From Muribaculaceae bacterium (GTDB lineage Bacteria > Bacteroidota > Bacteroidia > Bacteroidales > Muribaculaceae), in contig VSPW01000067.1 in assembly GCA_009775535.1 (NCBI GenBank), forward strand, positions 1 through 9,279: a DNA stretch of 9,279 nt. Reading direction: 5' to 3'. The notes beneath the pieces are model-generated. The model worked only from the letters and a program-made list of their open reading frames with translations, searched no databases and was not told where the DNA came from. The position numbers and the translations under genes are program-made. Each line of letters opens with the position of its first letter. Position 1 is the stretch's first letter. Shown piece by piece: positions 1-7,086 of the stretch.

Positions 1-71
1 ACAGACAACTCCCCATCAAGCAATTGGTCCTGGTTCTGCGCAAAATATCCAATTTTTAAATAATGACCTAT
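1..71 (-). pseudogene. Continuation of the ABC-F second ATPase domain beyond the premature stop
   Basis: Reading the minus strand on in the same frame after the TAA at 72-74 gives an open frame to the window edge. It contains KIGYFAQNQDQLLDGE, which is the Q-loop region conserved in ABC-F second domains. There is no frameshift: the frame before and after the stop is the same. The expected residue at the stop is probably Lys (an AAA to TAA change), by analogy with the usual K-I/L-G-H run in relatives; this is inferred from family knowledge. The remainder of the domain lies outside the window, so whether it is otherwise intact cannot be judged. Confidence 0.85.
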
Positions 72-1223
72 TTAAAGGTTTCCTGTAAAAGGGATTTGCC
101 CCATTATGCATTTAACCAATGTGGATTTCCCTTCACCGTTTTTACCTACAAAAGCGACTTTGTCTCCACGTTTTATTGTAAAAGTAGCGTTATCAAACAC
201 CTGTAAATCTCCATAGCGTTTACCTACGTTATCCGCAATTATTGGATAATCTCCTGAGCGAGGGGCAGGGGGGAAGCGCAAATTTAGGCGTGATGCATCA
301 ACTTCATCGACCTCTATCCTCTCAATTTTAGCCAATTGTTTCATGCGGCTTTGCACCTGTACTGCCTTTGTCGCTTTATATCTGAAACGTTCGATAAACG
401 CTTCTGTATCCTGTATCTGCTTCTGCTGATTCTGGTATGCACGCATCTGCTGGTCTATACGCTCTTGCCTTAACACCACGAACTTTGAATAATTTACAGA
501 ATAATCATAGATTTTACCTAGTGATATTTCTATAGTTCTGGTTGTTACATTATCAATAAAAGCCCTGTCATGGGATACAAGGACAACAGACTGTGCCTTT
601 GTTATAAGAAAATTTTCCAGCCATTGTATCGATTCTATGTCAAGATGGTTAGTAGGCTCGTCTAATAGCAATACATCGGGATGCATAAGCAACAGTTTTG
701 CCAATTCGACACGCATTCGCCATCCGCCACTGAATTCGGATGTAGGCCTGTTGAAATCATCACGGGAAAAGCCTAGCCCCATAAGAGTCTTTTCCATCTC
801 TGCCTCACAATTTTCAGAGCTTTCCATTGACAAACGCTCTGTAAGTGATATCATACGATCTATCAAACTATGATAATCATCAGATTCATAATCTGTACGT
901 GATGATAGTTCATCATTAAGCTGATCAAGGCACGACTGCATATCATGAATACGAGAGAAAGCCTTACGTGTCTCTTCTACAAGTGAAAGACTATCAGCCA
1001 AATCCATTTGCTGTGGCAGATAGCCAATCGTAACGTCTTTAGGTACTGAAACAGATCCGGATGTAGGATTCTGCAAACCTGCAATAATTTTGAGCATTGT
1101 TGATTTACCAGCCCCATTTTTCCCGACCAATGCTATCCGGTCACGTTTATTGATAACATAGTTAATGTTATCAAACAACGATTTTGCTGAAAATTCGACA
1201 GAAAGATTATTTATAGATATCAT
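72..1223 (-). CDS. ABC-F family ATPase, cut short by an in-frame stop in the second ATPase domain
   Basis: ABC-F proteins are soluble twin-ATPase proteins that mostly act on the ribosome (translation regulation or antibiotic protection) and do not transport. The first ATPase domain is complete: Walker A GKNGAGKST at residues 34-42, Q-loop region GYLPQQ near 67-72, signature FSGGWRMR at 164-171, Walker B LLLDEPTNHLD at 185-195, and H-loop VSHDR at 216-220. A charged, Gln/Lys-rich inter-domain linker of the YheS/YdiF type follows (about 240-325). The second domain starts near 327 and has Walker A GKNGEGKST at 360-368, but translation stops at residue 383, before its Q-loop, signature, Walker B and H-loop. 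Intact family members are usually well over 500 residues. The same frame carries conserved sequence beyond the stop, so this looks like a nonsense mutation or a sequence error and not a natural single-domain protein. The start is the only ATG fitting the N-terminal strand. It lies divergent to the gene at 1314. Confidence 0.9.
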   Translation of the reverse strand: MISINNLSVEFSAKSLFDNINYVINKRDRIALVGKNGAGKSTMLKIIAGLQNPTSGSVSVPKDVTIGYLPQQMDLADSLSLVEETRKAFSRIHDMQSCLDQLNDELSSRTDYESDDYHSLIDRMISLTERLSMESSENCEAEMEKTLMGLGFSRDDFNRPTSEFSGGWRMRVELAKLLLMHPDVLLLDEPTNHLDIESIQWLENFLITKAQSVVLVSHDRAFIDNVTTRTIEISLGKIYDYSVNYSKFVVLRQERIDQQMRAYQNQQKQIQDTEAFIERFRYKATKAVQVQSRMKQLAKIERIEVDEVDASRLNLRFPPAPRSGDYPIIADNVGKRYGDLQVFDNATFTIKRGDKVAFVGKNGEGKSTLVKCIMGQIPFTGNL

Positions 1224-1244
1224 TCTTTTTCACCTTATTAATTG

Positions 1245-1252
1245 CAAAAGTA
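1245..1252 (-). promoter_or_regulatory. -7 promoter element for the ABC-F gene
   Basis: The minus strand reads TACTTTTG, an exact match to the Bacteroides primary-sigma -7 consensus TAnnTTTG, and ends 21 bases upstream of the ABC-F ATG. No good TTTG -33 element is visible at the usual distance, so the call rests on the -7 box and its position. There is no strong Shine-Dalgarno before the ATG; the leader contains only AAGGTG about 8 bases upstream. Confidence 0.5.
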
Positions 1253-1274
1253 GCGAAAAATCCCCGAAATAACC

Positions 1275-1282
1275 TATATTTG
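1275..1282 (+). promoter_or_regulatory. -7 promoter element for the exported hydrolase gene
   Basis: TATATTTG matches the Bacteroides -7 consensus TAnnTTTG exactly and lies 31 bases before the ATG at 1314, giving a short leader of roughly 25 bases. No clear -33 TTTG is present at the expected spacing. It sits back-to-back with the minus-strand -7 box at 1245-1252. Confidence 0.5.
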
Positions 1283-1313
1283 TAGCATTAACTTCACAAT
1301 AATATACAAATCC

Positions 1314-2066
1314 ATGTATAAGGCTTATCTATATCTACTTTTAATATTATCTTTCCCTGTTTTTGCACATCCTAGTTCCGAAATACGCATAATGTCATAT
1401 AACATACGGAATGCAACCGGAATTGATGGTCGGCCCGATATATGCCGTACAGCATCAGTAATTACAGAATGTGCCCCAGATATAATCGCAATTCAGGAGG
1501 TTGATAGCGCTACAAAGCGTAGCCTTGGGAAATATATACTTGGGGATTTGTCCGCCAAGACCGGAATGATTCCCATATTTGCACCTGCCATAGACTTTGA
1601 TGGTGGCAAATATGGGATCGGGATACTGGCTCGGGAAAAAACCATATCAATAAAACGTGTCATGTTGCCCGGAAGAGAAGAGTCCAGAGTGTTGCTTATT
1701 GCAGAATTTGAGAATTATTACTTTTGCTGCACCCACCTCTCCCTTACTGAAAATGACCGCATTGAGTCCCTGAGCATCATTAATGAGAATATCCCAACAG
1801 ATAAAACAGTGGTTATAGCAGGCGACTTCAATGATATTCCGACTTCTAAATTTATTGGAGAATTCAATAAATATTTTACAATAATTACAGATGTCGGATT
1901 GCCCACATTTCCTGCCGATAAACCTATTGAGACTCTTGACTATATTGCAATTGCAAAACGTCCGAACACTTTATTTGATATCAGCTCTACGACAACCGGG
2001 AATTATCCAGACGCCTCCGATCATCGGCCTGTAATAGTAAATGTACGTATTGATACAAAAAAATGA
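1314..2066 (+). CDS. Exported endonuclease/exonuclease/phosphatase family hydrolase
   Basis: This 250-residue protein belongs to the metal-dependent EEP superfamily (DNase I, exonuclease III, sphingomyelinase, inositol phosphatase). The motifs appear in canonical order: MSYNIRN with Asn30, IQEVD with the metal ligand Glu62, THLS with His141, AGDFND with Asp171 and Asn173, TLDYI with Asp209, and SDHRPV with the catalytic pair Asp236-His237. The catalytic set looks complete. The N-terminus (residues 1-18, Lys3 then a run of Leu/Ile/Phe ending in VFA-H) is a convincing type I signal peptide with no lipobox cysteine, so the mature enzyme should be periplasmic or secreted. The substrate (nucleic acid, phospholipid or sugar phosphate) cannot be told from motifs. 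It is a single-gene unit with its own promoter and a hairpin terminator right after the TGA, divergent from the ABC-F gene and convergent with htpG. Confidence 0.88.
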   Translation: MYKAYLYLLLILSFPVFAHPSSEIRIMSYNIRNATGIDGRPDICRTASVITECAPDIIAIQEVDSATKRSLGKYILGDLSAKTGMIPIFAPAIDFDGGKYGIGILAREKTISIKRVMLPGREESRVLLIAEFENYYFCCTHLSLTENDRIESLSIINENIPTDKTVVIAGDFNDIPTSKFIGEFNKYFTIITDVGLPTFPADKPIETLDYIAIAKRPNTLFDISSTTTGNYPDASDHRPVIVNVRIDTKK

Positions 2067-2067
2067 A

Positions 2068-2098
2068 AAAAGTCCGGAATATGATATTCCGGACTTTT
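2068..2098. terminator. Bidirectional rho-independent terminator between the EEP hydrolase gene and htpG
   Basis: A perfect 13-bp stem pairs 2068-2080 with 2086-2098 around a 5-base loop (ATGAT), with core AGTCCGGAAT. The plus strand ends in TTTTCTATTTC and the minus strand ends in TTTTTTCATTTTTTT, so both directions have a U-rich tail. It begins two bases after the plus-strand TGA (2064-2066) and lies 21 bases beyond the htpG stop (2119-2121), serving both convergent genes. Confidence 0.9.
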
Positions 2099-2118
2099 CT
2101 ATTTCTAGTTATTTTTTA

Positions 2119-4161
2119 TCACATCAATTCCACAGAACGACGGATAAATTTGTTGAGATGCTCTCCTCGGAGAAGCCCATTACCAAGTAAAGCCAAATCA
2201 ATAAGCTGGTTGACATCAGATTGTTGTGATGCATAATCTGATATAATCTTATTCTGTTCTTCGCGCGATGCTGCAACAGAACCCTCCAACGACTTTAACT
2301 CTTCCGACTGTTCATCTGTTGGTTTATTCCCATTTGTAGCATCATGGATTGCATTGATTTTAGCATTATCTGCATCTATTTTGTCTGCGATAGGGGACAC
2401 TTTATCAGATAAAGCTAGTGTTGCCTTATCCCTGATACGCTCTACCAATGGATGAGTGGTGTTTACTGTCAGATTATAGCTGTCAGGCAATTCTCCATAG
2501 AAACTCATGCCAGGCTGGAGAGCAGCCATATCCTTCATTCTACGCATATACTCATTTTGGGTAATCAAAATAGGCATATCTGTTGGAGAAAGTGCCTCAA
2601 AGGACACAAGGAAGTTTACCTTATCATCTTTAGGAAGCTGTGACTGGAATAGCGTAGTCATTATATTCCGTTGCAACGGAGTAATATCTGCCTCTCGTCT
2701 GTCAGACTTACGTATCAAGTTATCTATCACGTCACTATCCACACGTACAAACTGTGTCTTCTGAAGTTTCTGCTCCAGCATGCCAATGAAATGGCTGTCC
2801 AGTTGTCCATCCATAAGCAACACATTGTACCCCTTATCCATAGCAGCATTGATATATGTATATTGTGCCACCGGATCTGTCGCATACAGATATATTATAT
2901 TCTGATCTTTATCAGTCTGAGCTGCCTCAACTAGGGTAAGGTATTCATCAAGTGTATAATACTTGTTGTCCGTATCCTTTACCAGCACAAATTTCATGGC
3001 AGCATCACAGAATTTTTCATCCGTAAGCATTCCATATTCAATAAAAATCTTTATATCATCCCATTTCTGCTCATATTCCTGACGGCTATTTTTGAATATC
3101 TCATCAAGTCTAGACGATACTTTTTTGGTAATATAGCTAGATATTTTTTTTACGGCAGAATCACTTTGCAGATATGATCTGGATACATTCAAAGGAATGT
3201 CCGGAGAATCAATCACACCTTGCAGAAGCATGAGAAAATCAGGGACAACACCTTCTACCGAATCTGTAACATACACCTGGTTGCAATATAGCTGTATACG
3301 GTTTTTATTCAGTTCAAAATTGTTCTTGATTTTAGGAAAGAACAGGATTCCGGTCAATGTAAATGGATAATCTACATTAAGGTGAATCCAAAATAGGGGG
3401 TCCTCCTGACCCGGATATAGCTCACGGTAGAAATTACGGTAATCTTCATCTGTAAGTTCAGATGGTTTCTTCATCCACTGAGGTTCTGTATTATTTATTA
3501 CACGGTCACGGTCAGTATCCACCATTTTACCGTCTTTCCATTCCTGTTCCTTACCACTGATTACAGGAACAGGTAAGAACCTGCAATACTTCTTAAGCAA
3601 TGAATCAATACGTGACTGGTCAAGAAATTCCTTGTTTTCATCATCTATGTATAAAATAATATCAGTACCACGATCGGTCTTTTCCGTTGAAGCCATTGTG
3701 TATTCAGGAGACCCATCACATTCCCAAAGAACAGCGCTTGACCCCTCTTTATAGCTGAGAGAACGTATCTGAACTTTTTTTGCCACCATGAATGCAGAAT
3801 AGAAACCGAGTCCAAAATGGCCAATTATAGAACTTGCATTATCTTTATACTTATTCAAAAACTCTTCTGCTCCAGAAAATGCAATTTGATTAATATACTT
3901 TTCGATATCCTCTGCCGTCATACCGATACCACGGTCTGACACTGTCAATGTACCATTCTCCTTATCTATAGTGACCCTGACATCCATTACGCCCAAATCA
4001 CCTTTAAATTCCCCGAAAGAGGAAAGCGTTTTTATCTTCTGGGTAGCGTCTATGGCATTACTTACAAGTTCACGAAGGAAAATTTCATTGTCACTATATA
4101 GAAACTTTTTTATGACGGGGAATATATTCTCTGTAGTTACCCCAATTTTGCCTGTTTGCAT
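2119..4161 (-). CDS. htpG: Molecular chaperone HtpG (bacterial Hsp90)
   Basis: This is a cytosolic, homodimeric, ATP-dependent chaperone that helps fold and remodel client proteins. The GHKL ATPase domain is complete: RELVSNAIDA at 30-39 with Glu31 and Asn35, DRGIGM at 76-81 with Asp76, the lid glycine-rich segment GHFGLGFYSAF at 114-124, and RGTDIIL at 164-170. The middle domain includes FFPKIKNNFELNKNRIQLY (about 274-292) and LNVSRSYLQ (324-332), where the conserved Arg contacts the ATP gamma-phosphate. The C-terminal dimerisation domain (from about 500) contains a Lys/Glu/Asp-rich helical stretch (about 590-645) and ends RRSVELM. At 680 residues it is longer than E. coli HtpG (about 624) but typical of Bacteroidota. 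The start MQTGKIGVTTENIFP matches the family N-terminus. It appears to be monocistronic, with a possible sigma-54-like promoter upstream and the shared terminator downstream. Confidence 0.97.
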   Translation of the reverse strand: MQTGKIGVTTENIFPVIKKFLYSDNEIFLRELVSNAIDATQKIKTLSSFGEFKGDLGVMDVRVTIDKENGTLTVSDRGIGMTAEDIEKYINQIAFSGAEEFLNKYKDNASSIIGHFGLGFYSAFMVAKKVQIRSLSYKEGSSAVLWECDGSPEYTMASTEKTDRGTDIILYIDDENKEFLDQSRIDSLLKKYCRFLPVPVISGKEQEWKDGKMVDTDRDRVINNTEPQWMKKPSELTDEDYRNFYRELYPGQEDPLFWIHLNVDYPFTLTGILFFPKIKNNFELNKNRIQLYCNQVYVTDSVEGVVPDFLMLLQGVIDSPDIPLNVSRSYLQSDSAVKKISSYITKKVSSRLDEIFKNSRQEYEQKWDDIKIFIEYGMLTDEKFCDAAMKFVLVKDTDNKYYTLDEYLTLVEAAQTDKDQNIIYLYATDPVAQYTYINAAMDKGYNVLLMDGQLDSHFIGMLEQKLQKTQFVRVDSDVIDNLIRKSDRREADITPLQRNIMTTLFQSQLPKDDKVNFLVSFEALSPTDMPILITQNEYMRRMKDMAALQPGMSFYGELPDSYNLTVNTTHPLVERIRDKATLALSDKVSPIADKIDADNAKINAIHDATNGNKPTDEQSEELKSLEGSVAASREEQNKIISDYASQQSDVNQLIDLALLGNGLLRGEHLNKFIRRSVELM

Positions 4162-4342
4162 TGATTATATAGTTTTTTAGTTATCTATTTATAACACATC
4201 AGCAAAACAGATGCCAAACCGAAGAACTGACAAAATGCCATTTTTTCACCATAAATAACATTCATTTCTGTCAGTATGTGGCAGCACCATACCCAAATGC
4301 CCTTAACCGATTTATTGCCTTATAGAAAACCTAAGGATATAA
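4162..4342. other. Intergenic region between hutI and htpG
   Basis: This 181-bp gap holds no credible gene. Besides the sigma-54-like candidate it contains a spaced inverted repeat CTGACA (4227-4232) / TGTCAG (4269-4274) and an adjoining small hairpin (4274-4280 with 4285-4292, one bulged base, loop GCAG). Just after the hutI stop is a weak 5-bp CCTTA/TAAGG stem (4318-4322 with 4332-4336) lacking a U-tract. None is a convincing intrinsic terminator for the hut operon. No CIRCE-like repeat is present. The roles of these elements are unknown. Confidence 0.45.
4201..4218 (-). promoter_or_regulatory. Sigma-54-like -24/-12 promoter candidate upstream of htpG
   Basis: On the minus strand the sequence reads TTTGGCATCTGTTTTGCT. 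The GG of TGGCA and the GC of TTGC have exactly the spacing of the sigma-54 consensus TGGCAC-N5-TTGC, with one mismatch in the first half (T for the final C). A start 12 bases downstream would fall near 4190, giving a leader of about 28 bases to the htpG ATG. No TAnnTTTG box occurs in the 181-bp gap on this strand; the nearest is TCGGTTTG (4215-4222), one mismatch off. The match may be chance. Confidence 0.3.
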
Positions 4343-5587
4343 TTAGACAGGCATTTCTGCCCCATTAAGGAAAACATTCTTTATAATTGGCGTGGTATAC
4401 GCATACGGATAATATGCCAATGACGGCAATGCATCTGTCACATAAAAGTTTGCCAGCTTATTCCTGCTGATTGAACCGACTTTACTGCTCATACCCATAG
4501 CGCATGCGCCATTTATAGTTGCGGCATTGAGCGCTTCAGCTGGAGTCAGTTTCATCTTTATACATCCGAGGGAAACAACAAAACGCATGTCTCCTGAAGG
4601 AGATGAACCTGGATTATAATCAGAAGCCAGTGCTATCGGCAAACCGGCATCAATCATACGACGTCCTTGCCCATACGGCATCCCAAGAAAAAAAGATGCG
4701 CCAGGAAGTACAGTCGGAATTGTATTTGAACGGACCAATGCATCAATCTCAACGTCTGTAATCCGTTCCAAATGGTCTACAGATACAGCATTATGCTCTA
4801 TCCCTACTTGCACTCCTCCCGATACATCCAATTCATTTGCATGAATCTTAGGCAACATACCGTATTCAAGGCCTTTCTTTAATATCTTAGCGGTCTCTTG
4901 AACTGTAAAAAAGCCCTTATCACAGAATACATCAATATATTCAGCCAGACCTTGCTTTGCCACTTCCGGTATCATCTCCTCACACAACATGTCTACATAT
5001 CCGGATTGACGGCCAGCATATTCCCTTCCTACAGCATGCGCACCAAGAAATGTGGAACGGACGGTAATCTGTGATGATTCCTTTATGCGCCGAATCACCC
5101 TCAACATTTTGAGCTCATCTCCCACATTAAGCCCATAACCGCTCTTTATTTCAACGCACCCAGTGCCCTTGGCAATAATTTCATTGACGCGAATCATTGC
5201 CTGCTCATATAACTCATCTTCAGATGTGGCATGAAGCCTATCAGCGGAATTCAATATTCCACCTCCACGTTTTGCTATTTCCTCATAGCTCAATCCATTT
5301 ATTTTGTCAAGAAATTCCTGCTCCCTGCTTCCAGCATATACAATATGTGTATGTGAATCACAAAATGAAGGAAATATCCAGCCCCCATCAATATCAATAA
5401 CCTCTGTAGACGCATCATATGACGGTACAGATTCCATTTTACCGTAATCGGAAATCGTACCATCAGAAACTCCAATCCAAGCATTGGAGAGCATTCCGAT
5501 TTCTGCCATCGCTTTCCCGGCAATCCGGTCACGATGCGACTCATCTACTCCAATAAGCCTACCAATATTTATAAACAGACGGTTCAT
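4343..5587 (-). CDS. hutI: Imidazolonepropionase
   Basis: HutI hydrolyses 4-imidazolone-5-propionate to N-formimino-L-glutamate, the third step of histidine degradation, in the cytosol. It is a metal-dependent amidohydrolase (TIM barrel plus small beta domain). The metal-binding HxH motif is DSHTH with His79 and His81. Further family marks are the KSGYG loop (148-152), LGAHAVGRE with His184, KIHANELD with His249 and Glu252, VDHLE with His272, and ASDYNPGSSPSGDM with the catalytic Asp323. Length (414 residues) is normal for the family and the C-terminal beta strands (IIKNVFLNGAEM) are present. Its ATG overlaps the hutH TGA as ATGA (5584-5587), implying translational coupling. It is the last gene of the visible operon. 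Confidence 0.97.
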   Translation of the reverse strand: MNRLFINIGRLIGVDESHRDRIAGKAMAEIGMLSNAWIGVSDGTISDYGKMESVPSYDASTEVIDIDGGWIFPSFCDSHTHIVYAGSREQEFLDKINGLSYEEIAKRGGGILNSADRLHATSEDELYEQAMIRVNEIIAKGTGCVEIKSGYGLNVGDELKMLRVIRRIKESSQITVRSTFLGAHAVGREYAGRQSGYVDMLCEEMIPEVAKQGLAEYIDVFCDKGFFTVQETAKILKKGLEYGMLPKIHANELDVSGGVQVGIEHNAVSVDHLERITDVEIDALVRSNTIPTVLPGASFFLGMPYGQGRRMIDAGLPIALASDYNPGSSPSGDMRFVVSLGCIKMKLTPAEALNAATINGACAMGMSSKVGSISRNKLANFYVTDALPSLAYYPYAYTTPIIKNVFLNGAEMPV

Positions 5588-7068
5588 ATACGCTGTGAAC
5601 TTACAAAATTGACAGATGATTCAATCAAAGGATACATAACAGTATCAATTTCAACAAATGGCACTACCTTCCGATATTCTTCAACCATTTTTTCCAAACA
5701 TGGAGACGTGTGCAATGGACGCCTGAACTCCAAAGCCTGGGCAGCATTAAAAAGTTCAATGGCCAATACCCGCTCTGTGTTGTTTACAACCCGATACAAC
5801 TTCGTCGCCGCATTTGACCCCATGCTGACATGATCTTCCTGGCCTTGCGATGAAGGTATGGAATCACATGATGCCGGCCAACACAAACCTTTGTTCTGGC
5901 TAACAATTGAGGCTGCGGCATACTGAGGAATCATAAAACCGCTATTCAATCCTGGTTTGGCAACAAGGAACGACGGAAGCCCGCGAGTTCCGGCAATAAG
6001 CTTATAAATACGCCGTTCTGATATGTTTGCAAGTTCCGATATCGCAATCGCCAAAGAATCCATTGGGATGGCTATCGGCTCTCCATGGAAATTCCCAGCC
6101 GATATAACCAAGTCTTCATCAGGGAATATTGTAGGATTATCAGTAGCACTGTTAATTTCTGTCTCAATAACCTTTGAAACAAAATCAAGTGTATCCTTGA
6201 CTGCACCATGTACCTGCGGCATGCAACGGAACGAATAAGGGTCCTGGACATGCGTCTTAGGTTGTAAAATTATTTCGCTTCCATCTAGATATTTACTTAT
6301 GGCACGGGCAGTGGCAAGTTGCCCTGGATGAGGGCGTACTTGTTGTATCTGATCATAAAAAGGCTCTATCCTGCCATCAAATGCATCTAGTGAGAGTGCA
6401 CCTATCTTATCTGCCAATTTGCTGAGACGTCGTGATTTGATTACAGACAACACAGCATAACTAGACATAAATTGTGTGCCGTTCAACAGTGCAAGGCCTT
6501 CTTTCGACATGAGAGATATAGGTTGCCAACCTTTTTCATCCAGTACCTCCTTGGATGGACGAACTGTTCCACAATACTCGACTTCCCCAAGACCGAGTAA
6601 AGGCAGTGACATGTTTGCAAGAGGGGCGAGATCCCCTGATGCACCAAGCGACCCCTGCTGGAATACAACCGGAATTATATCATTGTTATAGAAATCGACA
6701 AGACGTTGTACAGTCTCCAGCTGTACACCAGAATGTCCATAACTTAATGACTGGATCTTTGTCAATAACATCAGCTTTACAATCTCAGATGGCACACGCT
6801 CTCCTACACCGCAAGAATGAGACATAACCAGATTTTTCTGAAGTTGTGAAAGTTGCTCCCTGTCTATTGATATATTGCATAATGAGCCGAATCCAGTAGT
6901 AATACCATATATCGGCTCTTTCTGATTTTTCATTTTTTCATCCAGATAGCTACGGCAATGCAATATGCGCTTTATGGCATCATCACTCAAAGCAATCTGG
7001 TATTTATTATCAAATATTTCTTCTAAACGCTCAATTGTAAGCCATTCAGAACTTATATAATGTATCAT
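5584..7068 (-). CDS. hutH: Histidine ammonia-lyase
   Basis: HutH eliminates ammonia from L-histidine to give trans-urocanate, the first step of the Hut pathway; it is a homotetramer of the aromatic amino acid lyase family. The autocatalytic MIO cofactor triad Ala-Ser-Gly lies in GSLGASGDLAPL, at 143-145 counted from the ATG at 7068. Other active-site segments are IYGITTGFG (Tyr54), LLNGTQ (Asn197), QDPYSFRC (Tyr278, Arg281) and SQGQEDHVSMG (Glu411). I chose the ATG at 7066-7068 (protein MIHYISSEWL, 494 residues) because it places the MIO triad at the usual position. An in-frame TTG at 7084-7086 would add MNKYKI and overlap the hutU stop. No Shine-Dalgarno is seen before either. The TGA overlaps the hutI ATG. 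Confidence 0.95.
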   Translation of the reverse strand: MIHYISSEWLTIERLEEIFDNKYQIALSDDAIKRILHCRSYLDEKMKNQKEPIYGITTGFGSLCNISIDREQLSQLQKNLVMSHSCGVGERVPSEIVKLMLLTKIQSLSYGHSGVQLETVQRLVDFYNNDIIPVVFQQGSLGASGDLAPLANMSLPLLGLGEVEYCGTVRPSKEVLDEKGWQPISLMSKEGLALLNGTQFMSSYAVLSVIKSRRLSKLADKIGALSLDAFDGRIEPFYDQIQQVRPHPGQLATARAISKYLDGSEIILQPKTHVQDPYSFRCMPQVHGAVKDTLDFVSKVIETEINSATDNPTIFPDEDLVISAGNFHGEPIAIPMDSLAIAISELANISERRIYKLIAGTRGLPSFLVAKPGLNSGFMIPQYAAASIVSQNKGLCWPASCDSIPSSQGQEDHVSMGSNAATKLYRVVNNTERVLAIELFNAAQALEFRRPLHTSPCLEKMVEEYRKVVPFVEIDTVMYPLIESSVNFVSSQRI

Positions 7069-7086
7069 GATTTTATATTTATTCAA
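7066..7086 (-). other. Start-site choice at the hutU/hutH junction (TTG or ATG)
   Basis: The hutU TGA (7083-7085) overlaps an in-frame TTG (7084-7086) as TTGA, mimicking the ATGA overlaps at the two other visible junctions. Six codons later an ATG (7066-7068) offers a conventional start 14 bases after the hutU stop. The intervening bases are almost entirely A/T without a Shine-Dalgarno. ATG is preferred, but the TTG start cannot be excluded. Confidence 0.6.

Noticed and set aside
72..74. The in-frame TAA as a sign of stop-codon reassignment or programmed recoding.
   Set aside because: hutI ends at a TAA exactly at its expected C-terminus (4343-4345), so TAA is an ordinary stop here, and no recoding signal was recognised around 72-74.
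72..1223. The ABC-F gene as a transporter ATPase subunit or an antibiotic-resistance determinant.
   Set aside because: Twin ATPase domains with an ABC-F linker and no membrane-protein neighbour argue against transport; resistance cannot be claimed from the sequence, and the gene is interrupted.
2452..2934. Three overlapping plus-strand open frames inside htpG.
   Set aside because: They are short, mutually overlapping and antisense to an intact conserved htpG; their sequences look like random translation.
4162..4342. A CIRCE-type heat-shock operator upstream of htpG.
   Set aside because: No TTAGCACTC / GAGTGCTAA pair is present; the only inverted repeat is the unrelated CTGACA/TGTCAG.
5534..5833. 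A 99-codon plus-strand open frame over the hutH/hutI junction.
   Set aside because: It is a shadow of the two conserved minus-strand genes, with no domain or start signals of its own.
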